Shown one piece after another: positions 57,855 to 64,000 of a stretch of DNA of 64,000 bases (positions are counted from its first letter, which is position 1; every line of letters starts with the position of its first letter). The DNA comes from Lumbricus terrestris (lineage: Eukaryota > Annelida > Clitellata > Crassiclitellata > Lumbricidae). Location: NCBI GenBank assembly GCA_949752735.1, contig OX457040.1, positions 6,658,097 to 6,722,096 on the forward strand, given 5' to 3'. The position numbers were made by a program, and so were the translations under genes. The notes below the pieces were generated by a model. It did not search any database, was not told where the DNA came from, and saw only the letters and a program-made list of their open reading frames with translations.

Positions 57855-58094
57855 CGGTAACTTAACTTAACTTGGCCTAAGTACTGGATCACTTCTGATC
57901 GGCCAAGCCAGAAGTGGGAGAGGCTATCTTTATTTTTAGTAGATCCCGATGTCAAACAACACAACAGCAAAGCGCCAATGGCAGCTAACATAAATTTTAA
58001 TAAATTAATGCCCTGAGCGAGGCTTGAACCCGAGTCACGGGGATGACTCTCAGTTTAACGGCCAGCGCTCTCTCCACTGAGCTACGGGACCACC
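57855..58094 (-). mobile_element. tRNA-derived SINE, second family
   Basis: Minus strand: GGTCCCGTAGCTCAGTGGAG then AGAGCGCTGGCCG is a good tRNA 5' half (D-arm, A box), and ACTCGGGTTCAAGCCTCGCT is a T-arm with the B box. Acceptor-stem pairing is poor, so I read it as a SINE head rather than a tRNA gene. The body continues to about 57,860 (GGCTTGGCCGATCAGAAGTG). It differs from the GTTCGAATC SINEs elsewhere in the window. Confidence 0.7.
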
Positions 58095-58644
58095 CCCCCC
58101 CCCCAATTTTTCAAACCAGAAGTGCTCAGTGTAAATTTAATTGTGTTAACATGGGTGATTTTTCATACAATTTGCATGTTTTTTACTACAACGTATCCAT
58201 AATTTTTTTTCAAGTGTAAAACATTATGCCATTCTGTAGACGGAATATAAGGCCATACTTACATTCAAGTTAATATGTATTTTGATAACCGGATGTGCTC
58301 AAAATAGACTAAACTACTGTGTGAAAAATATATTTTTATTTCAACACAAACCGAAATTTCTGCGCAAAGGTTTGTCAGCAGCTGATAAGCTTTTATTAAC
58401 TGAAACATATAGTGAATATGATTTGTGAAATACTAATGCAACTTAAGATGTCAGTAATCATTATCGTAATCATGAATTTATACAGCGCCAATTCAGAAAT
58501 TTCCAAGAGGCGCTCCAGACTTGACATCTTTGGATGCTGGGTTTCGATAAAGGTAACGTTGCCAATGTCTCTATAATTTATGTATTCATTAGCTACGTCC
58601 CGGAATACCAGTGCCAGTCACAAGTCTGACGAAATGTAATGGAA
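58095..58644. repeat. Spacer with a LINE tail
   Basis: No gene. TTTATACAGCGCCAATTCAG then CCAAGAGGCGCTCCAGACTT at 58,478-58,520 is a minus-strand hairpin tail. ACCAGTGCCAGTCACAAGTC at 58,608 is a partial dispersed-motif copy. Confidence 0.5.
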
Positions 58645-58965
58645 TGTAGTGTAAGTAGTAATTTCTATAGCGCCGCTCACAGCCGAGGCCATTCAGTAGC
58701 GCTCCCAGTGAGATAACCGTTAGTAAAAAAAAGGTCTTAAGAAGAGAGCGAAAAAGAGATGTAGATAGTGATCCTGAAGGTAGAGTCCCACGCAGAGTGG
58801 AGGGAAGAGAATTCCATAAGGAGGCCCAATGATAGCAAAGGATCGAGTTGGAGCAATAGTGGTCCTATCTCTTGGAACAAACAAGTCAACCCTGATGAGG
58901 AGAGAAATGATGGTCATCTTTCTTCTGACAGGATCATCACTTTCGACTAGTAACAATACTCAAGT
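58645..58965 (-). pseudogene. CR1/L2-type LINE 3' end
   Basis: Minus-strand frame: DPVRRKMTIISLLIRVDLFV, PRDRTTIAPTRSFAIIGPPY, then GILFPPLCVGL (from WNxLPxxLRxGL) and FFALFLRPFF. The hairpin tail GGGAGCGCTACTGAATGGCC, TCGGCTGTGAGCGGCGCTAT is at 58,660-58,712, most like the tail of 33,400-34,905. 58,795-58,880 is duplicated at 59,485-59,570. Confidence 0.8.
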
Positions 58966-59199
58966 GATTGAAAATTGGATGTTGACACCTTTGTTAGGGT
59001 ATTTCATTTGTCGATATATTCAGCTGACGTCGACTATTTTGCGACTTTTTCTCCGACCATCAAGCTATTATCAGAGGGTGGGGATGGACATCAACCCCCA
59101 TAGATAATCGACTCCGCCTTATTCGCCATTTATTATGAAGATAAACAAATTATGCCCTTCTATGGAGGGAATGTGGGCGCTACATTTTCATGCTAAATA

Positions 59200-59412
59200 A
59201 TTTGTCTTTTGATAACAGGAAGTGCTAAAAAATATGTGCGAGGACGAGGCAGACCCAATATTTCATGGCTGGTCAACATCTCGTATGGACTGGCCTCGCG
59301 AGCACACACCTGTTGAACGCGGCTCGTGACATAGGAGACTCTGGACAATTACACTTCACACTCGTAGCCAACCGTCGCGAGGCGACGAAGGCGTTTTGAC
59401 ATGACATGACAA
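59200..59412 (+). pseudogene. RTE-type LINE 3' end
   Basis: Plus strand, shifting frames: RGRGRPNISWLVN (from GRGRPRxxWxDNI), VWTGLASTHLLNAARD and then LVANRREATKAF (from the HSCSQPSxxDDGGMT end at 22,960). It ends TTTTGACATGACATGACAAT, the same TGACA-repeat tail as the LINE at 20,536-22,985. So it is the same or a sister family, 5'-truncated. Confidence 0.82.
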
Positions 59413-59448
59413 TTGAAACTAAGTATATTATTTTACTGACTGAGTAGT

Positions 59449-59574
59449 CTTCCCGAAATACAAGTCTGACGAAATGCAATGGAGAGTGGAGGGAAGAGAA
59501 TTCCATAAGGAGGCCCAATGATAGTAAAGGATCGAGTTGGAGCAATAGTGGTCCTATAGCTCGTGGAACAAATG
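59449..59574 (-). repeat. Duplicated LINE 3' segment
   Basis: GAGTGGAGGGAAGAGAATTC, CATAAGGAGGCCCAATGATA and GATCGAGTTGGAGCAATAGT repeat 58,795-58,880 nearly exactly. The preceding AAGTCTGACGAAATG matches 58,626-58,640, but here the 155 bp in between (including the LINE tail) are missing. Confidence 0.8.
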
Positions 59575-60200
59575 GTGAGAACGGTTTAAAATAATGTCTA
59601 TCGACATCAGCGGCATTTGTTGACACTAAACAATGGAGACAACGGCCCTTCCTTCGATACACCTTCAAAACGCTTTCTGCCAATTCTATAAAAATTATTA
59701 ATTTGCATTACGTAAGTGGTCGGAATGATTGTTGTGTAGACGTTATGGTTTAGTGAAGAAACGTTTTTTCGAAGCTACTATGGATAATATTATATTCGGG
59801 AATATTATGGATCTATTTGTATCTTTATATGAGTTTTTTGTCTAAATAGTCTGGAATCTGAAATAAAATTAATTGCAGTTTTCGCCCGGTTTTAGTTTTT
59901 GGCAAGATCTGTGACTATTTCGATTTTCGAGGAACGTGATAAACTCCGCCACTGCTTGAACTTTTTAAGTGCCAATCCCAGGCCTGAATAAAGGAGGAGG
60001 GCGACGCTAATGATCTTTGTTGTTGCAGAGTGTTGTTTACTGGAACAACCAACGATTATAATTATAATTCAGAACTAGGCGTCTGATTGAATTGAATGAG
60101 CTAGCATTGCAATATATACAGAGCTGGGTATACGATCTTACTTATAGCACGAATACTACATAAAGAAGAGGTGACCAATAATTTTAATCAATTCACCATT
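59575..60200 (+). repeat. About 620-bp dispersed repeat, uninterrupted copy
   Basis: The counterpart of 36,780-39,185 without the Harbinger-type insertion, giving the empty site GTTATGGTTTAGTG at 59,744. It contains a dispersed-motif copy (AGTGCCAATCCCAGGCCTGA, AGGAGGAGGGCGACGCTAAT) at 59,970-60,045. Confidence 0.85.
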
Positions 60201-60494
60201 GTTCATATGGCAGAACACTGGTGGAGAACTCTACTGGTTCTTCTCGATAAATGATATTCCACTTAGCATGTGATATACACCTATTGAATATAACCGTTTT
60301 AAACATTATCTAAGAAATTTTGAAAATAAACCCCACTTTCAACAAAAAGGACAGTTCACGGCATCAAACATCATTATTATAATTATATTAATAAGATCAT
60401 TAACTAGTCTAGACCGTCGTCATGTTTTGTGAGCCATTTTAACCTTACATAATTCAAAGACTACATTAGTTGAGAACAAAGATTAACATTTATT
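60201..60494. other. Spacer without genes
   Basis: AT-rich; nothing recognised. Confidence 0.35.
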
Positions 60495-60859
60495 GGTAGC
60501 ACGACACTTAATCCCGCGACACTTAATACCGCGACAGTTAGTGCCGGACAATTAATCCCGGCGACATTTAATCACGCGTCATTTAATCCCGCGACAGTTA
60601 ATCTCTGCGACATTTAATTCCAGCGACACATGACCACGCGACATTTGATACCGCGACACTTGGTACCTATGCATACGTGAGTCAGATTATTTGTACGACT
60701 GTTGTTGTCCACATGGCCAACTGTAAGTAGAGTTTCGACTATTGCAGAAACGAGTTGAAGTAGCTGTTGCGGCGTATGGTAAAACCGAAATCCTAGTGTT
60801 CCTTCGTGCTATGTCTCATCTATCTCACTCGTAATATAGGCTTTTGTAAACAATAGTGA

Positions 60860-61105
60860 ATATTGCTGTGACTATCGAATTGTACAGGGTTTTATATTTT
60901 TAACTCCAAACACTGAACTCTTTTTAATTTTCCTGTGACTATTGTTTTTTTCGAATTCTTCATGGTTTAATTTTTTTAACTGCAAAGACTGAAATCGTTT
61001 AAATATTGCTGTGACTATTGTTTTTATCGAATTGTACACGGTTTTATATTTTTTACTGCAAATGCTGAAATTTTTAATCAATATCGAATTATCCTGTGAA
61101 TAGGT
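60860..61105. repeat. Three tandem units of about 75-85 bp between the foldback arms
   Basis: TGCTGTGACTAT, CGAATTGTACAGGGTTTTAT, ATTTTTAACT and CAAACACTGAA recur three times with drift (starts about 60,863, 60,937 and 61,007) in the loop of the foldback element. AT-rich and non-coding. Confidence 0.75.
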
Positions 61106-61327
61106 ATATTGCGTTATTGATTTTTATATGATAAATTCAGAATTTACTTTCTTCATTTCTTTATTTTTTAAAAATATTTATTTCTTACGTTGCCGGTGTT
61201 AAGTGTCGCGGAATTAAATGTCGCTGGGATTAACTGTCGCGGGATTATGTGGTCGCGGGATTAAGTGTCACCGGGATTAAATGTCGCCGGGATTAATTGT
61301 CGCGGGATTAAATGGTCGCGGGATTAA

Positions 61328-62726
61328 CCCTCATCCTACCAAGTGGGGTCCGTTCGGACCCCAAGCACATAAAAGGCTGTGCAACTTTTTTTCGGTAAAT
61401 GATTAAGAGTCGGCATTTTATGAATTTGTCTATAGGTCTGTCCTACATGATATGCTGTAGCTACTATTTTGAAAATAATGAGTTTGAATTTTTAATAAAA
61501 AAATTTCTGTTGGGGTCCGAACGGACCCCAACATAAAACAGGTTACGCATGAGCTTTTTAGCCAATGCACAGCTGGATTTCTGCAACTCTACACTACAAG
61601 GTTTGGGTTCTAGGACTGTTTTTCAAAGGACAATTCGTCAAAGTAATGTTATTTATGTACATAACCCAAAAAATACATGCATACATACATACATACATAC
61701 ACACAAACACACATACAAAATTACATAGATAGATAGATAGACATACAAACATAAATGCACATATTCATATATCACGAATGTTTGTACATGAAAGCAAAAC
61801 TACATGCATGCATACATGCATGCTGAATACTAGCATATATTCAGACACGAATACATGCAAATATGCACACACATTCAAGCATACATACAAGCATACATAC
61901 ATACATACATACATACATACATACATACATACATACATACATACATACATACATACATACATACATACATACATACATACATACATACATACATACATAC
62001 ATACATACATACATACATACATACATACATACATACATACATACATACATACATACATACATACATACATACATACATTCATACAAGCATACATGCATAC
62101 AATTATGCACGAATACCTGCATGTTTGACAATTGTTTGCCCATCATGTATGCATGTATATTGATGTATGCATGAATGTATGTATGTTTGTATGTATGTGT
62201 GTATATGTATACATGTATGTATGTATGCATGTATGAATGTATGTGCGAACGTGCTTACATACATACGTATGTATATGCATACATTTGGGTATTCACACAT
62301 ACGTGCATACATATAGACATTCATGCATACATACATAAATACATATATGCATGCATAAATACATACACACATACATACATACAATACATACATACAATGC
62401 ATACAATACATACATACATACATCATCATACAAACATACATAATGTATTTATGTATGTACGTACATATGTATGTATGTATATATGTATGTATCATACATG
62501 CATACATACATACATAAATGTATGCATTGTATGTATGGCACATACATACAATGCATACATACAGTACATGCATACATACATACATATAATACATACATGT
62601 GTCTGTATGTATGTACATACATATATGCATTATGTATGTATGTATGCATGCATGTATGTATGTATGTATGTATGTATGCATGTATGTATGTATGTATGCA
62701 TGTATGTATGTATGTATGTATGTATG

Positions 62727-62760
<34 letters not shown>

Positions 62761-63089
62761 TGTATGTTGGTATGTATGTATGTATGATACATATACATGT
62801 ACATACATACATGCATACATACATTCACAGACCCATACATGATATTACATATGCATATTATACATACATACACCACTGCATGCATACATACTTACTTACA
62901 AACATACATACATACATACATTTATACACACATGCATACCTACATGCATAGGTTACATATATACATACATACATGCAATTATATATGTATGTTTGTGTAT
63001 ATATACAAGTATGTATGTATATATGTTTGGGGTCCGTTCGGACCCCAGTTGGTAAACAACGTATGTAAAATGTGTTGGTAGGATGAAGG
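61328..63089. mobile_element. piggyBac-type non-autonomous element, 1,762 bp, TTAA TSD
   Basis: Left end CCCTCATCCTACCAA, right end TTGGTAGGATGAAGG (14 of 15 inverted), both bordered by TTAA (61,324-61,327 and 63,090-63,093), the piggyBac target. Inside each end is the perfect palindrome GGGGTCCGTTCGGACCCC (61,346 and 63,029), with a third copy, GGGGTCCGAACGGACCCC, at 61,514. The interior is mostly a (CATA)n array; there is no transposase. Confidence 0.9.
61675..63025. repeat. (CATA)n array alternating in orientation
   Basis: Blocks of CATA on the plus strand (61,678-62,100; about 62,255-62,440; 62,495-62,595; 62,795-62,960) alternate with TATG blocks (62,140-62,240; 62,440-62,495; 62,600-62,790; 62,985-63,025). 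Each neighbour pair forms a large inverted repeat. All reading frames over it are artefacts. Confidence 0.93.
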
Positions 63090-63173
63090 TTAAGTGTCGC
63101 GGGATTAAATGTCCGGTGCTAACTGTCGCGGTATTAAGTGTCGCGGGATTAAGTGTCATGGAACCCATTTATT

Positions 63174-64000
63174 GCTATTTCTGTATGAGACAACGAAGCG
63201 GAACTAAAACGTCTCTGATTGCAGCAAGTCATTTGACACAAAATCCTCTGTGTGTTAGTCTGTGATGAAGAAAATTAACGCAGAGTCTGATTATCTGCAA
63301 ACAGAGCACAACATCTTAAATTAGTTTGGTTGTCACAACCTTCTCTTTGGCTGGTTTAATGATCTGTGTTTCGAACCAAAATGAGAAACAATAAATTTTA
63401 CCATGGTTGTCATTAAAACGACATCACTCTGAAAAGAGATCGACATTGCGTGTTAGGAAGACCGAGATCAATATAAATGGTCTGGATTAAGGAGCGACTT
63501 CAGGCCTACAGCAAACTAAATGAGGGAACGGATAATGGAATGGATGACGACATTTGAAGTATGAACCAGCCTAAAAGCACATTTTGATCCAGAGAAGAAC
63601 GTGTAGCCAATAAGGCGCTGTTGCTGTGATTTGAACTACGAAATATCTGTATACACACATGCAATCAAACGGTCCGAAACATTGTAATGTGATTCTTTTA
63701 GAAACTTCTTAAAATAATTAATACTAATTCAAACCAAGGACGTAATGTATTGTGAACCTTTAAAATCTCATCACCGTCCGCTGATTTCACACATGGGAGA
63801 ATAGCTAATAAATCAGCGCTAAGTAAATTCAAGCCAGCTATAGATTCATGTAGGCTGATCTGTTCGTTCCAGAGAAAGATCAGAATCCGGGGATGGTCAA
63901 GAGGAAATTCTGAACTGATCTACAATAGTTGCTCTCTTAATGAGATGTCATCGGCCAATGCTGCAACCCCCCCAAAAATTGTTAAATTTTGGAAAAATAA
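63174..64000. other. Spacer without genes
   Basis: No coding frame, TIR, tail or motif copy recognised. Confidence 0.4.

Larger units (their letters stand above)
60495..63165. mobile_element. Foldback element with tandem-array arms, 8-bp TSD, split by a piggyBac-type element
   Basis: Both flanks are the perfect 8-mer CATTTATT (60,487-60,494 and 63,166-63,173). The left arm (60,495-60,667) is a tandem array of a roughly 16-bp unit, CGACACTTAATCCCG. The right arm is the same unit inverted (GCGGGATTAAGTGTC), at 61,196-61,327 and 63,094-63,165. The outer 60 bp of the two arms align unit by unit, including off-consensus units (ATACCG, GTGCCGGAC). Without the insert it is about 905 bp. No transposase. 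The plan recalls Drosophila FB/Galileo foldbacks or MULE-type elements. Confidence 0.88.

Noticed and set aside
57855..58094. Genuine tRNA gene on the minus strand
   Set aside because: A and B boxes are good, but the acceptor stem does not pair well and a repeat body follows. A covariance-based tRNA search would settle it.
60495..63165. CRISPR-like array of short direct repeats
   Set aside because: The 16-bp units are adjacent without unique spacers and lie in inverted arms of a TSD-flanked element; the sequence context is eukaryotic.

Overview
The window looks like intergenic DNA from a metazoan, most likely a marine invertebrate. It is AT-rich and packed with eukaryotic transposable elements: CR1/L2-type, RTE-type and restriction-like-endonuclease LINEs, tRNA-derived SINEs, Tc1/mariner, hAT, Harbinger-type, piggyBac-type, Helitron-like and foldback elements. 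I found no host gene, bacterial operon, rRNA, intact tRNA or CRISPR array. I cannot name the species. Every coding signal I recognise is a transposon protein, nearly all of them truncated or frameshifted. Coordinates and repeat matches were read by eye, so boundaries carry a few bases of uncertainty except where target-site duplications (TSDs) fix them.

Layout. 1-4.2 kb: CR1/L2-type LINE fragments and a (TTAC)n array. 4.3-8.6 kb: a (CAT)n array, a 1.27-kb hAT element with a decayed transposase, and a 344-bp hAT MITE. 9-11 kb: a SINE and LINE scraps. 11.35-14.4 kb: a maT-type mariner, a Helitron-like element and a foldback mariner. 14.5-20 kb: LINE tails, an internally duplicated LINE 3' end and long (AAT)n arrays holding a 5'-truncated RLE-type LINE. 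20.5-23 kb: a nearly complete but frameshifted RTE-type LINE. 24-30 kb: LINE 3' ends, a second RTE-type LINE with a 12-bp TSD and a 490-bp hAT MITE. 30.5-36 kb: trinucleotide and tetranucleotide arrays, a SINE split by a small transposon, and the best CR1/L2-type copy. 36.8-39.2 kb: a repeat split by a 1.8-kb element with Harbinger-like ends. 39.8-47 kb: a second hAT MITE, two LINE-tailed SINEs and a second Helitron-like copy. 47.5-49.6 kb: a LINE, then a palindrome split by an RTE LINE that is itself split by a solo LTR. 50.1-51.1 kb: a decayed mariner with a visible empty site elsewhere in the window. 51.3-57.7 kb: an RLE-type LINE inserted in (AAT)n and split by a 4.48-kb hAT-like element. 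57.8-60.2 kb: a SINE and LINE pieces. 60.5-63.2 kb: a foldback element with tandem-array arms, split by a piggyBac-type element filled with strand-alternating (CATA)n.

Three themes join the parts. First, a conserved 3' hairpin (GAGCGCCTCTGA...AGAGGCGCTATATAA) ends LINEs and SINEs at about 18 sites and is followed by different simple repeats, suggesting that retrotransposon tails seed the microsatellites. Second, a second LINE-tail-like motif (GCCAGTGCCAGTCCCAAGCC...GGAGGAGGGCG) recurs about 18 times. Third, nesting is deep enough, with clean TSDs and paralogous empty sites, to order many insertions in time.
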